A DNA stretch of 23,994 nucleotides, taken from contig BCLD01000001.1 of assembly GCA_001600875.1 (NCBI GenBank), forward strand, positions 679,541 through 703,534. The letters run 5' to 3'. Source of the DNA: Solicoccozyma terricola (lineage: Eukaryota; Basidiomycota; Tremellomycetes; Filobasidiales; Piskurozymaceae). Shown in pieces: positions 7,406 through 17,575 of the stretch. The notes beneath the pieces were generated by a model that saw nothing but the letters and a program-made list of their open reading frames with translations, had not been told where the DNA came from and did no database searches. How positions within the stretch are numbered: the stretch's first letter is position 1; each line of letters starts with the position of its first letter. A program made the translations under genes and the position numbers.

Positions 7406-10400
7406 TCAGAACATGGTCTGTAGCGCTTCGCCTTCCGGTTTTCGAGAAGGCATGGGAGGAGGGATCTGTTGGGAAACGATTTCCCGGTGTGTTAGCTGCT
7501 GGACTGTTCGATTGGAAAAATGACCAGTGGACTCACATTCGCATTCCGTCCAAAAGTGAACCCGATCTGTCGTCACATCACGAGTAGAAATGAGCATGGA
7601 AATGAGCATGGAAATGTTTATTTTTCGCAGAAAGGCCCAGGCCCAACTCACCCAAGCATTCCTCCCACCCGCTCCCTTCTCCGCTACAGCATCAACATCC
7701 GCCTGCTTCTTGAACACCTCGGCGTATTTGGCCATATCCTCTGGCGAGTCAAACGCGTCAAAGTAACCGACATCCGAGTCGGATTCGAGCATCGGGACAA
7801 ACGGCGCGGGGATATCCCGAAGTTGTCCAAACGGCAAGCGATTGTAGAATGGTAGAGACTGAACTTCGTGGAGGGTGGCAATTCGGTCTTTCGGGTGGGC
7901 GATGAGACTGGTATGGGGCGCGAGAGATGAGCGGGAGGCGGAGCGGCGGCGGCGGCGGCGGCGGGGGCCTTCCATCTACTCACCGGGTGATCGCGTCCCA
8001 AGCCTGGTCAGTCAAGTTGAAAATCAAATCCTCGGGCTTGTCATAGACGGGCCGTCTCAACACTTTTGGCCAATTTTTCAAATTGGCCCAAGTCTCGTCG
8101 GGTGAGCCGCCTGAGAACGGTGGAAAGCCCTGTTCGCGATGAGTCAAACCTTAGCATGGCGGGCGTGCGGTGACATTGAAATGTTCAAGCTTAGCCACGT
8201 ACGCAGAGGAATTCGAACAAGATGCAGCCGAGAGACCAGTAGTCGGCCGAGAATGTGTATGTCCTGCCTCGTAGGACCTCGGGAGGCATGCTGTTCAAGT
8301 CAGACGGAGATCAGAAGGGGGAGGAACGGTGGCCTTTATCCGACCATCCACGCACTAGTCCGGTGATCCAACGACGGAATCGGCCTGCAGACGACAATGA
8401 TCTAGACAGGTTCAAAGACGTGGGGGGACCCTACAATCACTTACATATCTCGGCTCCGCCATCCTCATCGACTTGTACATTGTCCTCCTCTCGAGCGTGC
8501 TTCGGAAGATGAGATTCTCGTCCTTTACTTGATCAAGCTGCGCGGACAACTCAATCAGCGAGTAGTCGACGTGATTGAAACGGTTTAGGAGACCTGCCTT
8601 GTGTTTCATGGACTCGATTTTCATGGGGTTGAGGGCTCCGGTGGCGAGACCGAAATCGGTGAGCTGAGATAAGAGCTACCAGGTTAGAGGGAGATTGATC
8701 TTTGAACGGGTCGAGATTGCGCACCTTGACATGACCATCACCAGCTACCAGGAAGTTCTGCGATAAAACGGATCAGCCCAAATCCACAAGTCTTTTGTCA
8801 ACGGGAACCTACCTCTGGTTTCAAATCCCTATGAATGTAACCCAACTTGTGCAGCTCATTCACACCGGCAAACATCTCCGCGGAATAAAACCTCGCGTGT
8901 TCCTCTTTGAGGACACCCGAGTTGTTAAGAAGAGTACGGAAGTCTCCTCCGGGGACATATTCCTAATTCGGACCCACGATTCGTTAGGGGGGGGGTCACC
9001 AGAAAAGACGACGGGGAGACGCTCACCATGGCGAGGTAGACGTGATCTCGATCCTGGAATGCATAAAGCAATCTAACCAACCACGGGGTCTTGGTAGCTG
9101 TCAAGATATCCCTCTCGACGAGAACGTGCTTGACCTGAAACCGAGGGGCCGGGGTCGTCATCGAGGAAACAAGGCGTGAGCATTCCTGTAAACATCATCC
9201 CACAACCTCGCCAAAACGACGCACCTCATCCATTTTCGCCAACGTCGTCTTCTTCATCTTCTTCAACGCACAAACTTGACCAGTGTCTGCCTTTCGAGCG
9301 AGGTAAACCGAACCATAACCACCTTGTCCGACCTGATAAATTCCCCCCTCGCTAACGATCAAAAACGATTGCGCTGCGCCTTTTTCAACGGGGAATGACC
9401 CGATTCAACACTCACCTGAGCGATGATTCGGAATTGCTCAACTCGCAACTTTGTCCTCCTCTTCCTAAGAAGAACACGTTCCCTCCCAGAATACGACGAA
9501 AACTCCTTGGTATACTCTTCATGAGTGACCTGACCCGCGCGGGGTGGGGTTGAAGAGAAATCGAGGGAAATCGACGATAAGATGAAAAGGATGAGAGATG
9601 ACGAAGTCAATCCTCCCTCACCTTGCGTGCGGCTGTATCCGCTTTAAAACCTTGCAAACGAGTCTTTCTAGAATGCAAGTATCCAAGAAGGTCGACTGTG
9701 GGATGGCGCGGGGGGGAGGAGGAAAAGCGGGGTATTAGCTCTCACGCTGTACGGGGGAAGAAAACGGGACGCGGAAAGTTCTCACAGTAGTAATCCAGAA
9801 AATCTATCATATCCCAAATCACATTCAAAGTATCAGCATAACTGGGGAATCCCAACTCATACAACTCTAATTCAAACTCACAAAGCTGAGCTAACGTAGC
9901 CTACCAAAACCAACCACGCAAATTTCCCCAACCAAACCATCAACAAACCAATCCCACTGCAACGTCCCACACAACATGACCCCCTTCACTCACCTTCCTC
10001 TTCATCTCATTACTAGCCAATATCTCCCTTTCCCATAATTGCAATTGAACCGGGACCTGCGGTTGTTGTTGTTGTGGTGGTGTCTGTTGAACAGGTGTAG
10101 GCACTGGCGCTGATCGTGTTGGGATGTACGATTTCGGTTGTTGATATGATCGAATAGGCGATGAAGGTGGTGGTATAGCAAGTTCAGCTTGAATATTAGG
10201 TGGAATAGCACCTCTATGAACTGTATTCATTTTCACGTCTTCGGATTGTTGTGCCTTGACGTTCCCATTGTTGTTTACGGCGGGTATACCACGGAGTTGG
10301 GATAACATCTCGGGGCCGAGAGATGTAGGATTGACGGTCTGCATATGAATATCGTCCTGTGCGTTATGATGATGAGTCGACGTTGGGTCCCTCGAATGGA

Positions 10401-10764
10401 TAGGTGACGGTGGTGGTTGTGGAGACCTAATGTTGTTTGTACTCGATTGATTAGATCGTGAAGGTGCGGGAGTATCATGATACGTATGACCTTGAGAAGT
10501 AGTGACGTATCCTGTCCATTGATTCGTGGTATCTCTAGTGTACCTCGATTGGTTCTCCTTGGTTTCAAGATCACGTCCTGGAGTAGCGGTGGAAGGGAGT
10601 GGGATCTTACTTGGAGTTGAATTCGAGGTTTTGGATGAGCGAGAAGAGGTGGATTTGTCGGTGGGAAGGGATGTAGAGGGCGTCGTTGGAGAGTTGGTGG
10701 ATGATGAAGAAGAAGTCGTGGAGAGGAACTTGTCCGTTTGGGATTTAAGGACGCGGGAGAACAT
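7406..10764 (-). CDS. DBF2: NDR-family mitotic-exit/septation kinase (Dbf2/Sid2-like)
   Basis: Sixteen exons: 10764-9994, 9900-9786, 9695-9622, 9529-9416, 9332-9225, 9134-9027, 8962-8813, 8757-8725, 8663-8598, 8537-8445, 8384-8356, 8290-8203, 8129-7984, 7907-7652, 7566-7537, 7465-7406. They give 746 residues. An N-terminal Ser/Thr/Pro/Gln-rich tail of about 257 residues is followed by the NDR N-terminal (Mob1-binding) region, including [19 protein letters not shown] and [19 protein letters not shown]. The kinase domain has loop GQGGYGSV, Lys382 in ALKK, HRDLKPEN with Asp476, and DFG 494-496. The NDR insert [30 protein letters not shown] places the activation-loop Ser at 547. The hydrophobic-motif region GFTFGRN sits near the end. 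The usual APE is PPE here. Dbf2/Sid2 with Mob1 is the last kinase of the MEN/SIN pathway, acting at spindle poles and the septum. The Dbf2 branch is favoured over Cbk1/Orb6 by [11 protein letters not shown] and GFTF. The final short exon is the least certain. Confidence 0.9.
7588..7611. repeat. Tandem 12-nt duplication inside a kinase intron
   Basis: The unit AAATGAGCATGG occurs twice back to back, with a partial third copy, inside the minus-strand intron 7567-7651. It looks like a recent slippage duplication and lengthens the intron without touching its ends. Confidence 0.85.
7944..7964. repeat. (CGG)n trinucleotide repeat in a kinase intron
   Basis: About seven CGG units lie in the minus-strand intron 7908-7983, so the transcript reads CCG/GCC. 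They lie between the donor GTGAGT and the acceptor CCATACCAG and are predicted to be spliced out. Confidence 0.85.
8538..8597 (-). other. DBF2: Predicted GC-AG intron in DBF2
   Basis: A 60-nt segment begins GCAGGT after AAG and ends CGCAG, with a branch-like CTGAT about 17 nt before the acceptor region. Removing it gives [15 protein letters not shown], which fits the family pattern. Keeping it inserts 20 residues without a stop, so both forms would be in frame. No GT donor fits the phase here. Confidence 0.6.
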
Positions 10765-10923
10765 GATGGAGGGAGGAAGGGGGATAGGTTGGACCGCCGG
10801 GGTTGGGGGTTTGGCTGTTATTTGAAAAGTATAGCCGAAGACGTAGCGCCCGGGGTGGGGATAGGCAGTGGGAGGAAGAGGGTTTGAGCCGTTATCGCAC
10901 GAAAGAGGGATAGTATCAATCAG

Positions 10924-10993
10924 CTATTGTGTTACAAGGATCCGTGAGATGATCAACAATTGATCAACTGTTGCCGACAATGCGTGTACTCAC
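10924..10993 (-). other. DBF2: Candidate 5'-UTR intron of DBF2
   Basis: On the minus strand a 70-nt segment starts GTGAGTAC and ends ACACAATAG, about 160 nt upstream of the kinase start codon. Size and ends match the coding introns of this window. There is no coding constraint to confirm it. Confidence 0.35.
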
Positions 10994-11619
10994 GAATTCA
11001 ATCCGCCAAACACGGAGGTCGATGTGATGGGTAAGGGATGGATGTGTTGCTAGCAGCTGTGGTGGTGGTTGTGAGAGGTGGACAACGGATGGATGTGTCG
11101 AGGGATCTGTCTGATGCGTCGTCGTCGCTGTGTCTCACAACAATCACCAGAGTGGTTGAGTGACGTTCCACGCGAGGTGGGGAGGAGGGGAGGAGGGGAT
11201 TTCTCACGGGTGGGCTGGATGGAATGTCCGCTGCATGGAGATATCAGTCCTCCATGTCCGTCACGCCCATCTTCTTGGCCACCCCCTGTTGACACTCACT
11301 CGTAACTAATCCCATCTTTCATCTCTCTCTCTTCCATTTCCATCTCTTCCATCTCTCTAGTCACTCAGCTCTCTGAACGACAGTCTCACACGCCATTCTT
11401 CTTTCTTCTTCTTTTTTGGGTCCAATTTGCGCGACGACCTTGGTCTCTTCTTTTTCCTGTGCTTTTTTTTTTTGGGAAATCTGTCGATTGGTCCTTCCCT
11501 CTGCTCTGCTCGTCAACTTCCATCCGTACCTCTCCTCATCGAACGACTAGCTTCGATATCCGGAATCGGACCGACCTTCGGAAATTCCACCCCTCCCCTC
11601 AAGAAGCAGACGACAAAAG

Positions 11620-11698
11620 GTGAGTTGACAGATTCGCGTAACGCAGCTACAGTACGTTAACCTCTTCCACACCTATCACATCCACCATTCACCCCCAG
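11620..11698 (+). other. PUB1: Candidate 5'-UTR intron of PUB1
   Basis: A 79-nt segment starts GTGAGTTG, contains a branch-like TTAAC, and ends in the pyrimidine-rich acceptor CACCCCCAG. It lies 28 nt before the start codon and matches the local intron style. It cannot be checked by reading frame. Confidence 0.5.
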
Positions 11699-11726
11699 TC
11701 TCATCGCATCGCATCTCATCTCAACA

Positions 11727-13719
11727 ATGTCAAGTCTACCTCCCAACCCCACCACTAACGGTGCTGGCACCCCACACCAATCCACACACTCCACATCGAC
11801 ATCCACCAATACTCCAATCTACGCCCACCTCCCGCCTAACCCACTCACTACAGGTGCAGCTTCAATCTCTTCACCACCACAACCGTCACCACCACAACCT
11901 TCTGGAACTCTCGTTCAAGGTGTCCAACCGACTGGAATGGCGAGTCCAATGGCGATGAATCCAATGGGTTTTAATGCTGGAATGCAGTCCGGGTCTTCCC
12001 CGATTGGGATGGGTGGACAATCGGCCGCTACCATGTTGGAACAACCAAAGAAGGCGCATTTGTATGTTGGGAATCTGAGTTCGAGAGTTACAGAGTATAG
12101 TGAGTTTTGAAAGATGTTAAAGTGTGTGTGACGACGAGGTTGCTGATCGAGGCTTTTGTGTTTCCCCTCCCCCCGCCCCTCCCCCAGTGCTCACCGAGAT
12201 CTTCGCGGTAGCTGGTACGGTCGCCAACGTTAAAATCATCCCCGATCGCAACTTTCAACACGGTGGTTTAAACTATGGTTTCGTCGAATACAACGAGATG
12301 AGATCCGCCGAACAAGCTCTTCAGACGCTAAATGGGAGGAAAATATTCGATACTGAGATTAGAGTCAATTGGGCTTATCAAGGTCAACAAGGTGTTCAAC
12401 CTCGTGAAGATACTCAAGGTCATTTTCATGTATTTGTCGGCGATTTAAGTCCAGAGGTTAATGATGAGGTGTTGGGCAAAGCGTTTGGAGCGTTTGGAAC
12501 GATGAGTGAAGCTAGAGTCATGTGGGATATGAACAGTGGGAAGAGTCGTGGGTACGGGTTCTTGGCTTTCAAGTGGGTGCAGACAGGATCGGGGTTGAGG
12601 CGATGAGACGTCGAGTTGAAAATGAAAAAAAAACGCTGCTCCCTTCACAGAGAAAAGGCAGACGCTGAACAAGCTATTGCCACGATGAACGGTGAATGGC
12701 TTGGCTCGCGTGCTATTCGAGTGAATTGGGCAAATCAAAAGACTCAAACCGGTGGTGGAACTCGTATCGGTGGCGCTCCTGCACCAAGCAATTTTACGGG
12801 CGGTCCATTGGATTATGAGACCGTTCTCAAGCAGACCCCGGCGTACAACACGACGGTTTACGTAGGCAACTTGATACCATACACCAGTCAAGCGGACTTG
12901 GTGCCGTTGTTCCAGGTGAGTTAGGTCGGATGTACTGCCGCGCGCGGGGGTCATCAATACTCATTTCCCTCGTCCTCATAGGGCTACGGCTATATCGTCG
13001 AGATCCGCATGCAAGCCGATCGCGGATTCGCCTTTGTAAAGCTCGACACACACGAGAACGCTTCGCTCGCCATCGTCCAATTACAGAATCAGCTAGTGCA
13101 TGGACGACCTGTAAAATGCTCGTGGGGTAAAGATCGAGAGGGTGGTACACCGACTGGAGGTGCTGTCGGCGGCGTCGGCGGCGGTGGTGGCGGTGGAGGT
13201 GGTGGTGGTGGTGGCGGTGGCGGTGGTATCGTAACTCAACAGCCTGGAGGTGCTGGAATGCCAGGAATGATGGGCCAGGTGGGAGTTCCAGGTGGTTATC
13301 CTGCGATGGTGAGTGGAGTCGAGTCGGTAGAAATCCCCCGCCCGCCCTTGACCCGAATTGACGCTCGATCAACCATCCATCGCCTTTTCCAGCTCCAACA
13401 ACAGATGTACGGCGTTCCTCAGGCCAATGCTTACGCTCAGTACACCGGTTATCCTGGCTACAACGCGTACGCTGCTCAGGCTTCTATGGGCATGGGTTCC
13501 ACCGGTATGCAAGGTCAAGCGACCGCTTCTGACATCTCTGCTCAACACACTCCCGCTTCCTCGATGGGAGTCATCGGTGGTGCGGCTGCTGGATGGGGTG
13601 CTGCAACGAGTCAAGATCAAAACGCGGCTGCGGCTGCGGCTGCATTCTACCAGCAGCAAGCAGCTGCTCCACATGCTCAGTGGGGGGCGTATTATGGAGG
13701 TCAGGCTGGTGGACAATGA
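11727..13719 (+). CDS. PUB1: Three-RRM RNA-binding protein, Pub1/TIA-1-like
   Basis: Exons 11727-12099, 12188-12572, 12651-12915, 12982-13308 and 13393-13719 give 558 residues. A Ser/Thr/Pro-rich N-terminus of about 105 residues precedes RRM1 (about 110-187; RNP2 LYVGNL, RNP1-like LNYGFVEY). RRM2 is about 203-282 (RNP2 VFVGDL, RNP1 SRGYGFLAF). RRM3 is about 318-388 (RNP2 VYVGNL, RNP1 RGFAFVKL). A near-pure glycine linker (about 404-423) and a Gln/Ala/Tyr-rich low-complexity tail follow. This order, and RVNWA at the end of RRM1 and RRM2, fit the Pub1/TIA-1 group. These bind U- or AU-rich mRNA, affect its stability and translation, and enter stress granules; TIA-1 relatives also aid U1 recruitment at weak 5' splice sites. 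The prion-like tail agrees with a granule role. Ngr1/Nam8-type proteins are the main alternative. Confidence 0.92.
13162..13229 (+). repeat. PUB1: Glycine-codon repeat in PUB1
   Basis: An imperfect GGN trinucleotide repeat, mostly GGT and GGC, encodes about 20 consecutive glycines between RRM3 and the low-complexity tail. The mixed codons suggest selection for the polyglycine, or an old expansion, rather than fresh slippage. Confidence 0.85.
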
Positions 13720-14729
13720 TTGGGAGGTGATTGCATCAGCAGCCGCGCCGCGCCGCGCCCTGCTGTAGGGAAGACACCCGTTACGAATGTTCCCATGTTT
13801 TTTATGAAATTTGGGCAACGTTAGTTGGTGTTTTTGCTTCCCCGCAATTCCGAGATCCGGGCAATAGCCGTCTATTTTACCCACCATTTTTTGGGCCGCC
13901 AGCAAGGGATAATAAATTGTAACCAATACTCACGCCCTCCCGCCACCTCCTATTCAACGTTCTCTCCGCATCCATTTGAGTCACAGGATGACTGTATCCG
14001 ACATACAGGGAAACGCATGGGTATACATCAAACCATCGTTGCCTCTACGTGCGTTGATCCCCTCGAGAAATTGCTCAGCACCGTGTGATTTACACAGACC
14101 CTTATTCGACCCCAACCGATGGGGCTACGTTGACAATTTTGTCGACTCTCCTCCGCGCCTCGTTTGCTATGCAGCTAGAGGCCAGTTATTTTCATCGCGC
14201 GATTGGGCCTCGGGAGAAGCAGAGGGAATGTGTTGGAGCGGGTCGACTGAGACCCAACGAGCCAAGTTCCGAGATCCCACGGATGCCGGCATCGGAAGAA
14301 TCCCGAAAGTTGGGTCCCGATGTATGTTTTGTTTGTTAAATCGTCACCCCATTGACACATTGCCGAGTGTCCCGAGGAGACACTGTTGATAATCATTTCA
14401 CAGAGAAGAGGGGGGGGGGGGGCAGGTGCGAGTGCGTGGGGGAAGAGGGGGGGGGGTTGTTTCTGTCCAATTATTCCCAATATCCCCGATATCCGATATT
14501 CTCAGCTCCGAGAAATGCCCCGATATTCAAAATTCCACACATGGTCCTTGAGTGGTTGATTCGGAGTTTCAGGTGGAAAACAGTTCGGTGACAGGGTGAG
14601 GGAGTCTCAAGCCAAGGATGTACCCGCATGCAATTACTGCACACCGTCTGCGCGATGTACTCAATGAGCTATGGTAGGTCCGGTCTCACCCCGAGAAGTT
14701 GCGGCTGTCTGCGTGTTTGTGATGAGTAC

Positions 14730-14769
14730 ATCAAATTACACCGTAAATCAAATTACACTCTAATTTGAT
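14730..14769. repeat. Three ATCAAATTA elements, two forming an inverted repeat
   Basis: ATCAAATTA occurs at 14730-14738 and again at 14747-14755. Its exact reverse complement, TAATTTGAT, lies at 14761-14769. The last two form a perfect 9-bp inverted repeat with a 5-nt spacer. An ATATATATA stretch follows directly. Each unit holds a TAAT core of the kind homeodomains bind; the downstream gene encodes a homeodomain. Confidence 0.7.
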
Positions 14770-15544
14770 ATATATATACATCGATCCCCCGATCCCGGCC
14801 GCTTGAGGCAATGTTTGGGCGTTTGGCTCGAGCGCGAGCTCCCTCGTCTCTGGCTGAACCCCCTCAACGGACCCGGATCCAACTATAGCCATGCTTTTCA
14901 AATTCCAAAACCGATGGCAGGAACCCGTTATGCTCACTCCCGGGGCTTTTGTAGCGGGTGGCGCCAACGCAGGGAACTTCGGCGGATACCCAATTACTGG
15001 GGGGAGTCTGAGCAGCCACCGTCTATCTTTTGTGTTGCGACAGACGAGATCTAGACCTGCCTGGGTCGACCTTTTCTCACCCAACGCTGTGATAACGCCA
15101 AACTAGCGGTCACGCTTGCCTGTTCTTGATCCTCCGGTGAAACCACCTCACACCCCGCAACCCACGACCCCCGAATCCAGCCACCTCTTGCCATCCCGGC
15201 TCTCCCACGTTGTGCCAGGCTCCTATCGTGTCCTCCCAGGTTTATGCTTACCACGCCTTGTCATCGCCTGGTACATATTCCATCCGAACCAAAGTCTGAG
15301 ACAATCAACCGTCAATCGGGACCGGTTGGTCTGGATCACAACCAGTGGGTTAGCGCCGAGTGTTACAAAAACACGCAGATTTCCCTCGACCACCCGCTGC
15401 TCCCGACACATACATTCAAAAAACCGTACCGTTGGGCTCGGCTGTAACCCATCCGAAAAACCTGTTCTGTGTAGATGAGGGGGATCTAGGTGTACAGTCC
15501 TTGCTTCCCGTTTGCCAACCAAAAACCATTGTGGATATATTGGA

Positions 15545-15551
15545 TATATAA
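15545..15551 (+). promoter_or_regulatory. Candidate TATA box of the homeodomain gene
   Basis: TATATAA lies in the duplicated context GGATATAT-TGGATATATAA, 230 bp before the ATG and about 80 bp before the poly-C tract. If used, the poly-C tract would be transcribed in the 5' leader. Only sequence resemblance supports this. Confidence 0.3.
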
Positions 15552-15631
15552 CGCAGCGGCATACACCGAACGCGGGCTGGGCTTGACTACCTCGTCGGAA
15601 GAACGCACCGCCCCCCAAATATACCCAACCC

Positions 15632-15732
<101 letters not shown>

Positions 15733-15780
15733 AAGTCGATCCACCTCAATACAAAAAAAACAACATCAACGCCCCTCGTC

Positions 15781-17327
15781 ATGCCTGCGCCGCTGTCCGA
15801 CGTCCTCAGTGGCTCTGCGGCAAGTTCAAGACGAGCACTATCCACCTCGCCACCCAGATCCTTCATCTCCTCCTCGTCCTCGTCGGTCCTTGGACTCGTC
15901 GGGCAAGCTGCTGCCACAGCTGCCACAGCTGCCACTTTGAACGCATCAGATCACCGACAACATCCAGACTGGACCGCTACACGGAGGTCGCCTCTCCAAC
16001 TAGCCCCATTATCCCTACCCCAAAATGGCAGTTTGAGTGGTCTTGGTCTCGGCTTTCCTAACCCCCGGATACCACCAACACCAGACGACTACCTCAGCCC
16101 TCCTTGGAGCGTAGGAAGACGGGTTTATAGCGATGGAAAACCCAGTCCGAACGATTCCGATCATACTACCTTTCCGTTCGGTGCACATGACGGCGGAGGC
16201 GGAAGCGGCGGCGGCGTCGGCGGGAACGATCGTGTCGAAGTTCGGTCAAACTCGAGTGCTTCTCAGACAGCTATGGATAATATAGATGATATGCAGGAGA
16301 ACGACATGAACGGGGTTTCACGTCGACCACGGATTCTTATGGACGCCAAGCAGACTGCTCACTTGAATGCGTTGTGGGAGAAGGTGAGTGTTTGGAGGAT
16401 GCAGACAAAGTCTACTCTACATCCCGCAACCTTCGCTGAGCACACTTTGTTCTTTCTCCCCCCCCCCCCCCCCCAAATTTCCATCGCCAACAGACCTATT
16501 TTCCCACCACTGCCGAGCGTGAGCAACTTGCGCAAGTAGCCAAACTCACTCCACGGCAGGTACAGGTGTGGTTCCAGGTGAGCATTGATACGTATCCTCG
16601 CACCCTGCCATGGTCCTGACGCCACGCCGCCCTTTCCCGATCTCCTCAGAACCAACGCCAAAAACAGCGTCGAGTTCTGAACGACCCTGCAGCGAGCACA
16701 GAGGAGAAGGCCAAGCTCGCCGATCTTCGTCACTCTCCGCGAACACGTCGCAAGATGAGTCTACAAGCGGCACGAATGTCCAACAACGACTACATCGAGT
16801 ATGGTCTCACACCAATGTCTCCTGGTGCACCATCGCCCATCTCACCCGTTAGGAACCATCCGTACGGGCACCACTTGCAACAACTCCCGTACTCGCGCTA
16901 TACCTCGGCTGTCTCTTCACGAGAGTACGTGCCACCCAAGGCGACTATCTCGAGATTGTCATCCAAGCCCCATGACGAGCGAGACGTATATCGAATGAGC
17001 ATCGAGCCTTACCGTCATCACCACCTTGATCGTCGTTCGACCGTCGCCGGATGGCTCGGAGAACATTCGCCACCGCTGACGACCTCTTCATCCACACCTC
17101 AACCTACACGCAAGCGATTCGAGGACCACGACGACGACTTGCCGCGCCTACGCAATTTCCCGGAGCACGGCTTGCCGTCACCTCCCGTACTTGCAGATAG
17201 GGATCTCTTTCGACTACCACCCCTCTCATCCCTGGCCCTCCCACCACCTGTTGCTCGACACGCAGACTACAGTGTCCCTTCACTGCGGCGCCCTTCTAAT
17301 TTCTCAATGTTGCTGAATGCGACATGA
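15781..17327 (+). CDS. Homeodomain transcription factor
   Basis: Three exons (15781-16383, 16494-16577, 16650-17327) give 454 residues. The homeodomain starts near residue 182 with RRPRILMDAKQTAHLNALWEK, continues through exon 2 (TYFPTTAEREQLAQVAKL, then TPRQVQVWFQ) and ends in exon 3 with NQRQKQRRVLN. The invariant W48, F49, N51 and R53 are present and position 50 is Gln. Both introns interrupt the homeodomain, one just before loop 1 and one between Q50 and N51. Outside it the protein is low-complexity: Ser/Ala-rich at the start, a Gly patch (GGGGSGGGVGG), and a Ser/Pro/His-rich C-terminus. It should bind DNA in the nucleus; targets are unknown. Fungal homeodomain proteins act in mating and development, but I do not recognise this one as a mating-type HD1/HD2 gene. 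The ATG at 15781 is chosen because an upstream in-frame start would translate the poly-C tract. Confidence 0.88.
16458..16474 (+). repeat. C17 run in homeodomain intron 1
   Basis: A 17-C tract lies about 19 nt before the acceptor CCAACAG of intron 16384-16493. It takes the place of a normal polypyrimidine tract. Confidence 0.85.
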
Positions 17328-17575
17328 GCGAAGGGCGGCCGTTGTTGGTGTAGACTTGAAGTCTCACTGGCTGAAAACTCTGAGACAGCATGGCGCCGCT
17401 CGGCTTGTACCTTGACCTGGATGTCATTGCATCGTTGTATTCCGATTTAGAAGGGGGACATTTAATGGACTTTTTTTCGGTTATCTTTATTCATTTTTTC
17501 CATTTGTATTAGCTCTTCTCCCCCAACACGTCCACAGATGTTATTAAATGATAGATATCGATTCATTCACTGCAA
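17328..17575. other. Convergent intergenic region, 3' UTRs
   Basis: 248 bp between the homeodomain and AUR1 stop codons. Its centre, about 17456-17510, is T-rich (TTTTTTTCGG, TTCATTTTTTCC), fitting 3' ends. There is no gene. Confidence 0.5.

Larger units (their letters stand above)
10765..11726. promoter_or_regulatory. Divergent promoter region between DBF2 and PUB1
   Basis: About 960 bp between divergent starts. The right part (11310-11520) is strongly pyrimidine-rich on the plus strand, with an 11-T run near 11463, typical of fungal transcription-start regions. Two candidate leader introns are listed separately. The minus-strand ORFs at 10998-11295 show no conserved motif and I do not call them genes. 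Confidence 0.5.

Noticed and set aside
10998..11305. Overlapping small ORFs on both strands in the DBF2-PUB1 gap
   Set aside because: They are low-complexity, lack motifs, and lie where both promoters and leaders are needed.
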